From an uncultured Clostridia bacterium (lineage in GTDB: Bacteria; Bacillota; Clostridia; Christensenellales; Aristaeellaceae), in assembly GCA_937906775.1 (NCBI GenBank), contig CALCUD010000015.1, forward strand, positions 1-12,877: 12,877 nucleotides of DNA, read 5' to 3'. Shown here piece by piece: positions 1 to 6,726 of this stretch; positions within the stretch are counted from its first letter, which is position 1; each line of letters begins with the position of its first letter. The notes under the pieces were generated by a model. It worked only from the letters and a program-made list of their open reading frames with translations, was not told the DNA's origin and did no database searches. Position numbers and translations under genes: made by a program.

Positions 1-1598
1 TTTTTATCTATTGCATAGAGAATTTCACCACGTTCACCTGCAAGCTCTTCTCCATCTCTAATTGGCTGTCCGCCACCGCCTGCACAACCGCCTGGGCAAG
101 CCATGATTTCGATAAAGTGGTAGGTCTTCTCACCGTTGCGAATGCTGTCGAGCAATTTGGCAGCATTGGCAGTTCCGTGGGCAATAGCCACGTTCACAGT
201 CAGATCGCCGACCTGAACGCTTGCTTCCTTAACGCCCTCGATTCCGCGGACATCGGTGAATTCGACATTGTCAAGCGTTTTCTTGGTCACGACCTCATAC
301 ACGGTGCGCAGAGCAGCTTCCATAACGCCGCCGGTCGTACCGAAAATGACGGCTGCGCCGGTGCTTTCGCCCAGAACGGGATCGAAATCCTCGTCGGGAA
401 GATTATTGAAGTCGATGCCGGCTTCCTTGATCATCTTCGCCAGTTCGCGGGTGGTCAGCACAGCGTCTACATCCGGCATACCGTCATGTCCCAGTTCAGG
501 CCGCTTCGCTTCGAACTTCTTGGCGGTACAGGGCATCACAGAAACCACGCGGATATTCTTGGGATCGATACCGGCTTTTTCCGCCCAGTAGCTCTTGATC
601 ATGGCGCCTTCCATTTCGTGGGGGCTCTTGCAGGAGCTCAGATTCGGAATGAAATCCGGATAATAGGTTTCACAGAATTTGATCCAGCCGGGGCTGCAGC
701 TGGTGATCATGGGAAGAACTCCGCCGTTGTTCAGGCGGCCCAGCAGTTCTGTGCCTTCTTCCATAATGGTCAGGTCAGCGGCCCAGTCCGTATCAAAGAC
801 CTTTGTGAAGCCCAGACGGCGCAGCGCTGCAACCATCTTGCCGGTCACAAGAGAGCCGATTTCCATACCGAATTCTTCGCCCAGAGCGGCACGAACGGCA
901 GGAGCAGGCTGTACCACAACGGTCTTGCCTTCTTCAGCCAGCATGGACCATACTTCCTTGGTGCTGTCCTTTTCGTAAAGGGCTCCCGTGGGGCAGGCCG
1001 CGATACACTGACCGCAGTTGATGCAGGCCACATCGTTCAGGGGCTGATTCCAGGCGCTGCGGATCTGGGTCTTAAATCCGCGCATCACAGGACCGATCAC
1101 GCCGACAGCCTGTGTGTTGTTGCAGGCGGCAACACAACGGCGGCAAAGAATGCACTTGTTGTTGTTCCGGACGATGGAAGGAGAAAGATCGTCGATATCG
1201 TACTGATTCATCTTACCGGCGAACTTTTCAGTGTCTTCCACACCCAGATCCTGACACATCTGCTGCAGTTCGCAGTTCTGATTGCGCGCGCAGGAGAGGC
1301 ACTTCTTGTCGTGATTGCTCAGGATCAATTCCAGGTTGGTCTTACGGGCAGCACGGAGTTTGGGAGTATTGGTTTTAACGTTCATTCCCTGGCTGACGGG
1401 CAGCACGCAGGCGGCTCCGAAAGCGCGGGCACCGGTGTCGACCACGCACATACGGCAGGCACCGATCTGGTTGATATCCTTCAGATAGCACAGAGTGGGG
1501 ATGTTGATACCGGCCTTCTTCGCGGCTTCGAGAACCGTCGTGCCGGCGGGAACTTCAACACTTACGCCGTCAATCGTAAGCTGAACGAGATTTTCCAT
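1..1598 (-). CDS. hndD: [FeFe] hydrogenase catalytic subunit (HndD/HydA), C-terminus cut by window edge
   Basis: Catalytic subunit of a cytoplasmic multimeric NAD(P)-linked, probably electron-bifurcating [FeFe] hydrogenase, interconverting H+ and H2. 532 codons are visible from ATG 1598; the frame leaves the window at base 1, probably only a few tens of residues before the end. Seen in order: N-terminal [2Fe-2S] domain (C37, C48, C51, C64); His-Cys [4Fe-4S] motif of the NuoG type (H96, C100, C103, C109); two [4Fe-4S] ferredoxin motifs (C149-C152-C155-C159 and C192-C195-C198-C202); then the H-cluster domain with L1 TSCSPGW (299-305), L2 MPCTAKKFE (355-363) and L3 MACPGGCAGGGGQP (499-512). A clear AAGGAGG lies just before the start. 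It is the last gene of the operon seen here, 22 nt after hndC. L1 has Ser in place of the second Cys of the textbook TSCCPxW. The family call is certain; bifurcation is inferred from the operon. Confidence 0.96.
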   Translation of the reverse strand, partial: MENLVQLTIDGVSVEVPAGTTVLEAAKKAGINIPTLCYLKDINQIGACRMCVVDTGARAFGAACVLPVSQGMNVKTNTPKLRAARKTNLELILSNHDKKCLSCARNQNCELQQMCQDLGVEDTEKFAGKMNQYDIDDLSPSIVRNNNKCILCRRCVAACNNTQAVGVIGPVMRGFKTQIRSAWNQPLNDVACINCGQCIAACPTGALYEKDSTKEVWSMLAEEGKTVVVQPAPAVRAALGEEFGMEIGSLVTGKMVAALRRLGFTKVFDTDWAADLTIMEEGTELLGRLNNGGVLPMITSCSPGWIKFCETYYPDFIPNLSSCKSPHEMEGAMIKSYWAEKAGIDPKNIRVVSVMPCTAKKFEAKRPELGHDGMPDVDAVLTTRELAKMIKEAGIDFNNLPDEDFDPVLGESTGAAVIFGTTGGVMEAALRTVYEVVTKKTLDNVEFTDVRGIEGVKEASVQVGDLTVNVAIAHGTANAAKLLDSIRNGEKTYHFIEIMACPGGCAGGGGQPIRDGEELAGERGEILYAIDK

Positions 1599-1620
1599 GT
1601 GTTGTTTCCTCCTTGCGCGA

Positions 1621-3417
1621 TTAGTCCTTGATAATGGCGTTGAAGCGGCAGTTGCTCATGCACAGACCGCACTTGATGCACTTGGTGGTATCAATGGAAT
1701 GCTTCTGCTTGACCGTTCCGCTGATAGCTCCGACCGGGCAGTTCTTGGCGCACAGGGTACAGCCCTTGCAGGCGTCGGTGATCACGTAATTCAGCAGAGC
1801 CTGGCAATGATGTGCCGGGCAGCGCTTTTCCTTGATATGCGCTTCGTACTCGTCGCGGAAGAACTTGATGGTGGAGAGAACAGGGTTCGGAGCTGTCTGA
1901 CCAAGTCCGCACAGTGCGGTGGCTTTGATATTCTCAGCCAGGTTTTCGAGCTTTTCTATGTCTCCTTCTTCGCCTTTACCGTTAACGATCCGTTCAAGGA
2001 TCTCCAACATCCGGCGGGTGCCGATCCGGCAGGGAGTGCACTTACCGCAGCTCTCGTCGACGGTGAAGTCCAGGAAGAACCGGGCGATATCGACCATACA
2101 GTTGTCTTCATCCAGCACGATCATACCGCCAGAACCCATCATGGCGCCAACGCTGGTCAGCGTGTCATATTCGACAGGGATATCCATCAGGCTGGCCGGG
2201 ATGCAGCCGCCGGAAGGACCGCCGGTCTGGACAGCCTTGAACTTCTTGCCGTTCGGGATGCCGCCGCCGATGTCTTCAATGATGGTGCGCAGGGGGGTTC
2301 CCATGGGGATCTCGACCAGACCGGTGTTATTGATCTTGCCGCCCAGAGCGAAAACCTTGGTGCCGGTGCTGCGCTCTGTACCGATGGACTTGAACCAGTC
2401 CGCGCCCTTCAGGATGATCTGAGCCACATTGCCCAGAGTTTCTACGTTGTTGATATTGGTGGGGCTTTCAAACAGACCCTTGACCGCGGGGAACGGGGGC
2501 TTCGGACGGGGCTCGCCGCGTTTGCCTTCGATGGAAGCCATCAGAGCGGTTTCCTCGCCGCACACGAACGCGCCGGCGCCCAGACGGATGTGAATGTCGA
2601 AGTTGAAGTCTGTTCCGAAGATGTTGTTGCCCAGCAGGCCGTATTCGTGAGCCTGTTCAATGGCTTTCTCCAGACGTTTGACCGCGATGGGATACTCGGC
2701 ACGGACGTAGATCCAGCCTTCATCGGCACCAATCGCGTATCCGCCGATCGTCATTGCTTCGAGGATCGCATGCGGATCGCCTTCCAGCAGGCTGCGGTCC
2801 ATGAACGCGCCGGGGTCGCCCTCGTCGGCGTTACAGACAAAATACTTGTGTTCCGCTTTGCTGGCCCGGGCAAACTGCCATTTTTTGCCGGTGGGGAATC
2901 CCGCGCCGCCGCGGCCGCGCAGACCGGAAGACAGGATCTCGTTGATCACGTCTTCAGGAGTCATTTCGGTCAGAGCCTTCGCCAGGGCTTTGTAGCCGTC
3001 AAAGGCGATATACTCATCGATATTTTCGGGATCGATCACGCCGCAGTTCCGCAGCGCGACACGCTGCTGCTGCTTGTAGAAACCGATCTCGTTCAGGCTC
3101 TTCTGGACGCTGCTCTCGTGGGTCTTGTGATCCACATAGACCAGATGCTGAACCTTACGTCCCTTCAGAAGATGTTCGCTGACGATTTCATCGACATCTT
3201 CGACCTTGACGCGGCTGTAGAAGGTGCCTTCGGGATAAACGATCACAACCGGGCCCGCTTCGCAAAGTCCGAAGCAACCCGTACGGATGACCTTGACTTC
3301 ATTTTCAAGGCCCTTTTCCTTGAGCTGTTCCTCGAAGCGCTCGACGAGCTTCGCGGATCCGGAAGAAGAACAGCCGGTACCGCCGCAGACGAGCACATGT
3401 GCGCGATAAAGATCCAT
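1621..3417 (-). CDS. hndC: NADP/NAD-reducing hydrogenase subunit HndC (NuoF-like flavoprotein)
   Basis: FMN- and NAD(P)-binding electron-transfer subunit, cytoplasmic, 598 aa, the usual length for HndC/HydB. Domains: N-terminal thioredoxin-like [2Fe-2S] ferredoxin (C11, C16, C48, C52); NuoF core with the glycine-rich FMN/NAD loop RGRGGAGFPTG (168-177) and the NADEGDPGAFMDR stretch (196-208); SLBB region around 360-420; C-terminal NuoF [4Fe-4S] site C457-C460-C463 plus C503; and an added ferredoxin tail with two [4Fe-4S] motifs (C550, C553, C556, C560 and C580, C583, C586, C590). The ferredoxin tail and N-terminal [2Fe-2S] domain separate it from respiratory NuoF and match soluble bifurcating hydrogenases. 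ATG 3417 is preceded by AAGGAGG at a good distance. It lies 29 nt after hndB and 22 nt before hndD, in one operon. In this family the flavin in this subunit is thought to be the bifurcating centre (established knowledge, not visible here). Confidence 0.96.
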   Translation of the reverse strand: MDLYRAHVLVCGGTGCSSSGSAKLVERFEEQLKEKGLENEVKVIRTGCFGLCEAGPVVIVYPEGTFYSRVKVEDVDEIVSEHLLKGRKVQHLVYVDHKTHESSVQKSLNEIGFYKQQQRVALRNCGVIDPENIDEYIAFDGYKALAKALTEMTPEDVINEILSSGLRGRGGAGFPTGKKWQFARASKAEHKYFVCNADEGDPGAFMDRSLLEGDPHAILEAMTIGGYAIGADEGWIYVRAEYPIAVKRLEKAIEQAHEYGLLGNNIFGTDFNFDIHIRLGAGAFVCGEETALMASIEGKRGEPRPKPPFPAVKGLFESPTNINNVETLGNVAQIILKGADWFKSIGTERSTGTKVFALGGKINNTGLVEIPMGTPLRTIIEDIGGGIPNGKKFKAVQTGGPSGGCIPASLMDIPVEYDTLTSVGAMMGSGGMIVLDEDNCMVDIARFFLDFTVDESCGKCTPCRIGTRRMLEILERIVNGKGEEGDIEKLENLAENIKATALCGLGQTAPNPVLSTIKFFRDEYEAHIKEKRCPAHHCQALLNYVITDACKGCTLCAKNCPVGAISGTVKQKHSIDTTKCIKCGLCMSNCRFNAIIKD

Positions 3418-3446
3418 GGGTATTCCTCCTTATACAGTGTGCGTTT

Positions 3447-3812
3447 TTATTCCGCGGCGCCGATGGTGTATTCTTCCACCGGACGGCCATTGACCACATG
3501 TTCAGCCACGATACGGGCAACCATTTCGGGCTTCACCTTGATGTAGGTAACCTTCTCCTGACCGGGCAGGATAACGTCAACCATGGGCTCGTAACGGCAC
3601 ATGCCGATACATCCGGTCTGACTCACGGTTACATGTCCGAGATTGCGCTTTTTGATTTCGTCAACAAAAGCGAGCATAACGGGGCGGGCGCCGGCGGCGA
3701 TACCGCAGGTGGCCATACCGACAACAATGCGGGCTGCGTTGTCATCCTTGCGCATGTTGATGCTTTCGAGCGTCTTGGCGCGGATGGCTTCCAGATCTGC
3801 CAGAGATTTCAT
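3447..3812 (-). CDS. hndB: HndB-like thioredoxin-fold [2Fe-2S] ferredoxin subunit
   Basis: Small (121 aa) accessory electron-transfer subunit of the hydrogenase. I chose ATG 3812 because it has GGAGG about ten bases upstream and overlaps the stop of the preceding gene as ATGA (3812-3809), the hallmark of translational coupling; the upstream extension of this open frame lies inside the neighbouring coding sequence. Motifs: VGMATCGIAAGAR (31-43) and TGCIGMCRYEP (66-76), both typical of HndB-type proteins in NAD(P)-reducing hydrogenase operons. Only three cysteines exist in the whole protein (C36, C68, C72), whereas a canonical thioredoxin-like [2Fe-2S] ferredoxin uses four. It may bind a cluster with a non-Cys ligand or play a structural role. 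It is followed after 29 nt by hndC. Confidence 0.88.
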   Translation of the reverse strand: MKSLADLEAIRAKTLESINMRKDDNAARIVVGMATCGIAAGARPVMLAFVDEIKKRNLGHVTVSQTGCIGMCRYEPMVDVILPGQEKVTYIKVKPEMVARIVAEHVVNGRPVEEYTIGAAE

Positions 3813-4366
3813 ATCAGTACACCTCCAAAGATTGGATTGATTTCTTCGTTCAGAGCCTCCTGCAGCCATCCGGCTACAGCGGGCTCGTTCAGGGGAATGT
3901 CATTTCCGAGGGCCGCGCGGATTTCACGGGTATCGAAGGAACACTCGCCTTTCGGCGTTTTCCCTTCGAACAGGAATTCAGGACGCAGCGGGTTGGTCAG
4001 AAGAAGACTCAGAAGCGTGCCTTCCAGATCGCCCAACGGCAGGCAGTCGATATTACGGGTATCGAGAACAGCTGTCAGCGTTGTACCCTTCCCTTCTTCA
4101 CTGTCGAGGGAAAACCGGCCGCCGGCCTTCTCGGTGTTTTCCTTCATCAGAGGAATCCCGAGGCCGACTTTCCGGGTCGTCCGTGTCGTAGTGAAAGGGC
4201 TGGTTACTTCAGCAAGCAGCGCGGGGTTCATTCCCTTACCGTCGTCCGTCAGAACAAGCGTCAGCATTCCTTTGTCATCCAGTGTCAGCCCGATACGGAT
4301 CAGGGTTGCGCCGGCGGTAATGCTGTTCTGGACAAGGTCAAGCAAATGAAGGCTCAGATCACGCAC
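3809..4366 (-). CDS. Stand-alone GHKL/HATPase-fold ATP-binding protein in the hydrogenase operon
   Basis: A 185-aa soluble protein with the Bergerat ATP-binding fold of histidine kinases and anti-sigma factors but no visible dimerisation/phospho-acceptor domain, sensor domain or membrane segment. Motifs: N-box near 10-20 (LVQNSITAGA, N14); G1 box DDGKGM (41-46); G2 box KVGLGIPLM (66-74); and GKGTT (92-96). The last ~65 residues (after ~120) have no motif I recognise. The start is GTG 4366, with GGAGG ten bases upstream; the frame begins 25 nt after hndA. Its stop overlaps the hndB start as ATGA, so the two are likely made in fixed ratio. Similar ATPase-like genes occur in hydrogenase operons of anaerobic Firmicutes, as far as I recall; their role is not settled. 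It could be a regulator, an assembly factor or a protein kinase. Family confidence is high; function is unknown. Confidence 0.85.
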   Translation of the reverse strand: MRDLSLHLLDLVQNSITAGATLIRIGLTLDDKGMLTLVLTDDGKGMNPALLAEVTSPFTTTRTTRKVGLGIPLMKENTEKAGGRFSLDSEEGKGTTLTAVLDTRNIDCLPLGDLEGTLLSLLLTNPLRPEFLFEGKTPKGECSFDTREIRAALGNDIPLNEPAVAGWLQEALNEEINPIFGGVLI

Positions 4367-4391
4367 AGCTTCCGGACCTCCGAACGCGCCC

Positions 4392-4862
4392 TTAAGCGCG
4401 ATATTTGTCGAGGATCGCGGGGACCTGATCAGGCGTCAGACGGCCGTAAACCTCGTCATTGATCATCATAACCGGTGCCAGACCGCAGGCGCCGAGGCAA
4501 CGGGTCGCATTCAGCGTGAACTTGCCATCGGAGGTGGTGCGGCCGACTTCGATCTTCAGCTCGTCGCTGAGCTTGTCCATGATCTTCTGGCTGCCCTTGA
4601 CGTAGCAGGCAGTGCCCAGGCAGACTCCAATCACGTATTCGCCCTTGGGTTCAAGGGAGAACTGGCTGTAGAAGGTGGAAACACCGTACACCTCGCTCAG
4701 CGTGGTTCCCAAACCGTCGGCGATCATCTCCTGAACATCCTGAGGCACATAGCCGAAGATGCTCTGCGCTTCCTGCAAAACAGGCATTACAGCGCCGCGC
4801 TCACCCTTGTGCTTGGCGATAGCCTCCTGCAGCTTTTCGTACTTTTCCTTGTTGTCAGGCAT
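4392..4862 (-). CDS. hndA: NuoE-like [2Fe-2S] subunit HndA of NAD(P)-linked hydrogenase
   Basis: First gene of the hydrogenase operon: a 156-aa thioredoxin-fold [2Fe-2S] protein equivalent to complex I NuoE (24 kDa), which passes electrons to or from the NuoF-like flavoprotein. All four cluster ligands are present in the canonical spacing C81-x4-C86 and C122-x3-C126 (CLGTAC and CLGAC). The N-terminal helical part contains the NuoE-typical VLQEAQSIFGYVPQDVQE (28-45) and VYGVSTFYSQF (58-68). ATG 4862 is chosen over an in-frame ATG at 4910 because AAGGAGG sits 11 bases ahead of it and the upstream stretch is leader-like. Its stop is 25 nt before the ATPase-like gene. Confidence 0.95.
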   Translation of the reverse strand: MPDNKEKYEKLQEAIAKHKGERGAVMPVLQEAQSIFGYVPQDVQEMIADGLGTTLSEVYGVSTFYSQFSLEPKGEYVIGVCLGTACYVKGSQKIMDKLSDELKIEVGRTTSDGKFTLNATRCLGACGLAPVMMINDEVYGRLTPDQVPAILDKYRA

Positions 4863-4932
4863 AGAGTTATTAACCTCCTTACAAATATTGAAGGCTATGT
4901 AAAGGCACATAAAAAATCATGCCGTTACACAC

Positions 4933-4950
4933 TTGTAATTATTTTATCAT
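4933..4950. promoter_or_regulatory. Possible Rex-type redox operator at the hydrogenase promoter
   Basis: TTGTAATTATTTTATCAT matches ten of the fourteen defined positions of the clostridial Rex consensus TTGTTAA-N4-TTAACAA, and it overlaps the proposed -10 of the hydrogenase operon. Rex (NADH/NAD+ sensor) control of hydrogenase operons is known in several Firmicutes and Thermotoga. The region is very AT-rich and four positions mismatch, so a chance match is quite possible. Confidence 0.25.
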
Positions 4951-4969
4951 ATACATACCAACTTGAAAA
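4941..4969 (-). promoter_or_regulatory. Putative sigma-A promoter of the hnd operon
   Basis: On the minus strand: -35 TTTTCA (4969-4964), 17-bp spacer, -10 TAAAAT (4946-4941), leaving a leader of about 70 nt before hndA. The -10 neighbourhood shares the 11-mer GATAAAATAAT with the much stronger promoter at 6643-6671, which supports the -10. The -35 is poor and lies within the stem of the upstream terminator, so activation or another -35 is possible. Confidence 0.4.
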
Positions 4970-5004
4970 GGGCTTTTGACAATTTTTTATCAAAAGCCCT
5001 TTTC
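4965..5004 (-). terminator. Intrinsic terminator after wecB (perfect 15-bp inverted repeat)
   Basis: GAAAAGGGCTTTTGA at 4965-4979 is exactly repeated in inverse at 4990-5004, with a 10-base AT-rich loop. On the minus strand the descending arm ends in CCCTTTTC, giving a short U-run inside the stem. It lies 13 bases past the wecB stop and separates wecB from the hnd operon promoter. Confidence 0.75.
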
Positions 5005-5017
5005 TGACAATTTCATT

Positions 5018-6151
5018 TCATTCCAGGCCTGCAGAGTCCGGGATCCAGGGTTGATACCGCCCGGTTTCCAGAATATCTGCGATCCTCCGGCAGGCGTTTC
5101 CGTCCCCGTAAGGATTGACAGAACGGCTCATCCGTTCATATTCCGCGTGATTTTCAAGCAATTCGCAAAAAGCTGTATAGATGTTTTTCTCTTCCGTACC
5201 GACCAGTTTCAACGTACCGGCCGCCACTCCCTCCGGGCGCTCAGTGGTATCCCGCATGACCAGAACCGGTTTCCCGTATCCCGGACATTCTTCCTGGATT
5301 CCGCCGCTGTCCGTAATGCAAAGGAAGCATCGCGCTTCAAAATTGTGGCAGTCCGCGACTTCGATCGGTTCGATCAGATGGATCCTGTCGCATCCGTCCA
5401 GTTCTTCCGCGGCAATCCGTCGGACCTCCGGATTCATATGGATCGGATAAACGGCCTTGCAGTCCGGGTGTTCTTCCAGGACTCTTCTGATAGCGCGGAA
5501 CATGCGATGCATAGGCTCCCCCAGATTTTCGCGCCGGTGAGCCGTGATCAGGATCATCCGGCTGTCTCCGACCCATTCCAGCTCGGGGTGATGATAATCG
5601 TCCCTCACTGTATGACGCATGGCGTCAATGACCGTATTGCCCGTGATGAAAATGGAAGCCGGATCTTTTCCCTCCCGGATCAGATTGTCCGCCGCCAGTC
5701 GGGTGGGCGCGAAATGATACCGGCTCACAATCCCGACCGCCTGACGGTTAAATTCTTCCGGGAACGGGCTTGCGGTATTGTACGTGCGGAGACCGGCCTC
5801 CACATGTCCCACAGGGATCTGCAGATAAAAACACGCCAAAGCCGTCGCAAACGTCGTGCTGGTATCTCCGTGAACAAGGACCGTGTCCGGTTTTTCCTTC
5901 TCAAGGATCCCGCGAATGCCCTCCAGAATGGCCGAGGTAATATCGAACAGCGTCTGCCGTTCCTTCATGATGTGCAAATCATAATCCGGTGTTACGCCGA
6001 ACGTTTCCAGCACGGTTTCCAGCATCTGACGGTGCTGTCCGGTCACAGTCACCAGCGTGCGGATCCCGGTTCTTTTCTTCAGTTCGTTCACCAGCGGGCA
6101 CATTTTGATCGCCTCAGGCCGCGTGCCGAACACCAACATGATTTTTTTCAT
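5018..6151 (-). CDS. wecB: UDP-N-acetylglucosamine 2-epimerase (non-hydrolysing)
   Basis: Cytoplasmic enzyme interconverting UDP-GlcNAc and UDP-ManNAc, feeding ManNAc-containing surface polysaccharide, wall teichoic acid linkage units or similar glycans. It is 377 aa, the normal length for WecB/MnaA. Family motifs: FGTRPEAIKMCPLV at 8-21 (R11, UDP binding); HGDT 94-97 (D96); HVEAGLRT 116-123 (E118); PFPEEFNR 129-136 (E132/E133); TAHRREN 203-209 (H205); SGGIQEE near 290. These are the conserved positions shown to be catalytic or substrate-binding in E. coli WecB. ATG 6151 is the only reasonable start (MKKIMLVFGTRP), but no good Shine-Dalgarno precedes it, so it may rely on coupling to the ATPase gene 35 nt upstream. 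A strong inverted repeat ends the unit. Confidence 0.96.
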   Translation of the reverse strand: MKKIMLVFGTRPEAIKMCPLVNELKKRTGIRTLVTVTGQHRQMLETVLETFGVTPDYDLHIMKERQTLFDITSAILEGIRGILEKEKPDTVLVHGDTSTTFATALACFYLQIPVGHVEAGLRTYNTASPFPEEFNRQAVGIVSRYHFAPTRLAADNLIREGKDPASIFITGNTVIDAMRHTVRDDYHHPELEWVGDSRMILITAHRRENLGEPMHRMFRAIRRVLEEHPDCKAVYPIHMNPEVRRIAAEELDGCDRIHLIEPIEVADCHNFEARCFLCITDSGGIQEECPGYGKPVLVMRDTTERPEGVAAGTLKLVGTEEKNIYTAFCELLENHAEYERMSRSVNPYGDGNACRRIADILETGRYQPWIPDSAGLE

Positions 6152-6186
6152 TCCGACAAAAATATATCCGGACGGAAAAAGCCGCG

Positions 6187-6594
6187 TCAGAAAGCCTTTT
6201 CGATTGTCAGGATATTCTTTTCTCCCCGCCTTTCATAACGCATACTGTCCATGGTTTTCTTGACCATGAAAATACCGAGGCCGCCGATCTCACGTTCCTC
6301 GGCGCCCAGCGTAATATCCGGATCCTTTCTGGCCAGCGGGTCGTACGGGATTCCGCAGTCTTCAAAAGTGATCCGGGCCCGGCGCGGTTCTTCAAGCGTT
6401 TCCACCCGGATCACGGCTGTCCCGCCGCCGGAAGGATACGCATAATACGCAATGTTGCTGAATATCTCGTCCATCGCAATATCCAGCTGCATCTTCGCTT
6501 TTATCGGACAGCCGGCCGCTTCCAGCTGACTGTCCAGAAACGCGGTGACAGCGGAAAGGCTTTCCAGCGTGGCCGCGACAGTGATTCCCTTCAT
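6187..6594 (-). CDS. RsbW/SpoIIAB-type anti-sigma factor serine kinase (GHKL ATPase)
   Basis: A 135-aa single-domain ATP-binding protein of the anti-sigma-factor kinase family, cytoplasmic. Motifs: N-box MDEIFSNIAYYAYP (41-54; E43, N47); G1 FEDCGIPYDP (77-86; D79, G81); and G2 IGGLGIFMVKKTMD (103-116). Length and motif layout match RsbW-like proteins. In partner-switching systems such proteins bind a sigma factor or phosphorylate a STAS-domain antagonist; no sigma factor, STAS protein or PP2C phosphatase is in this window, so its partner is unknown. ATG 6594 follows GGGAGGAG with good spacing. The gene is first in a two-gene unit with wecB (35-nt gap), behind a strong promoter with a palindrome. 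Neither the operon mate nor anything nearby shows a stress-response role. Confidence 0.85.
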   Translation of the reverse strand: MKGITVAATLESLSAVTAFLDSQLEAAGCPIKAKMQLDIAMDEIFSNIAYYAYPSGGGTAVIRVETLEEPRRARITFEDCGIPYDPLARKDPDITLGAEEREIGGLGIFMVKKTMDSMRYERRGEKNILTIEKAF

Positions 6595-6642
6595 GCGCCG
6601 TCTCCTCCCTGCGGTACGATCGTTCCGGTTGACATTACTATT

Positions 6643-6671
6643 ATTTTATCTCATTCCGGAATGATTGACAA
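6643..6671 (-). promoter_or_regulatory. Strong sigma-A promoter of the rsbW-like/wecB unit
   Basis: Minus strand: -35 TTGTCA (6671-6666), exactly 17 bp, -10 TAAAAT (6648-6643). The expected start of transcription is about 40 bases before ATG 6594, so the leader is short. A perfect palindrome fills most of the spacer. Confidence 0.75.
6651..6664. promoter_or_regulatory. 14-bp perfect palindrome in promoter spacer, likely operator
   Basis: TCATTCCGGAATGA reads identically on both strands and sits entirely between the -35 and -10 of the promoter. A dimeric repressor bound here would block RNA polymerase, and a MerR-type activator would also bind in this place. I cannot name the regulator. It is too short and lacks a loop, so it is not a terminator. 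Confidence 0.5.
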
Positions 6672-6726
6672 CCCCGCAGCCGGTCATGATCCCGCCTTTC
6701 GCCATGATTGACCGGGATATATATAG

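Noticed and set aside
117..1631. Long plus-strand open frame opposite hydA
   Set aside because: No ribosome site, no family resemblance; it is the mirror of a GC-biased coding strand with clear hydrogenase motifs on the minus strand.
1597..3546. 649-codon plus-strand open frame opposite hndC
   Set aside because: It lies entirely antisense to hndC, with low-complexity Ala/Asp/Gly composition and no start signal.
3813..3869. Upstream extension of the hndB frame to 3869
   Set aside because: It lies within the ATPase gene; ATG 3812 has the ribosome site and the ATGA overlap.
4976..6238. 420-codon plus-strand open frame opposite wecB
   Set aside because: Antisense to a fully motif-supported WecB; starts inside a terminator.
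6661..6712. ATGATTGAC direct repeats at 6661 and 6704
   Set aside because: Only nine bases, two copies, in a short gap; not enough to call an operator set apart from the palindrome.
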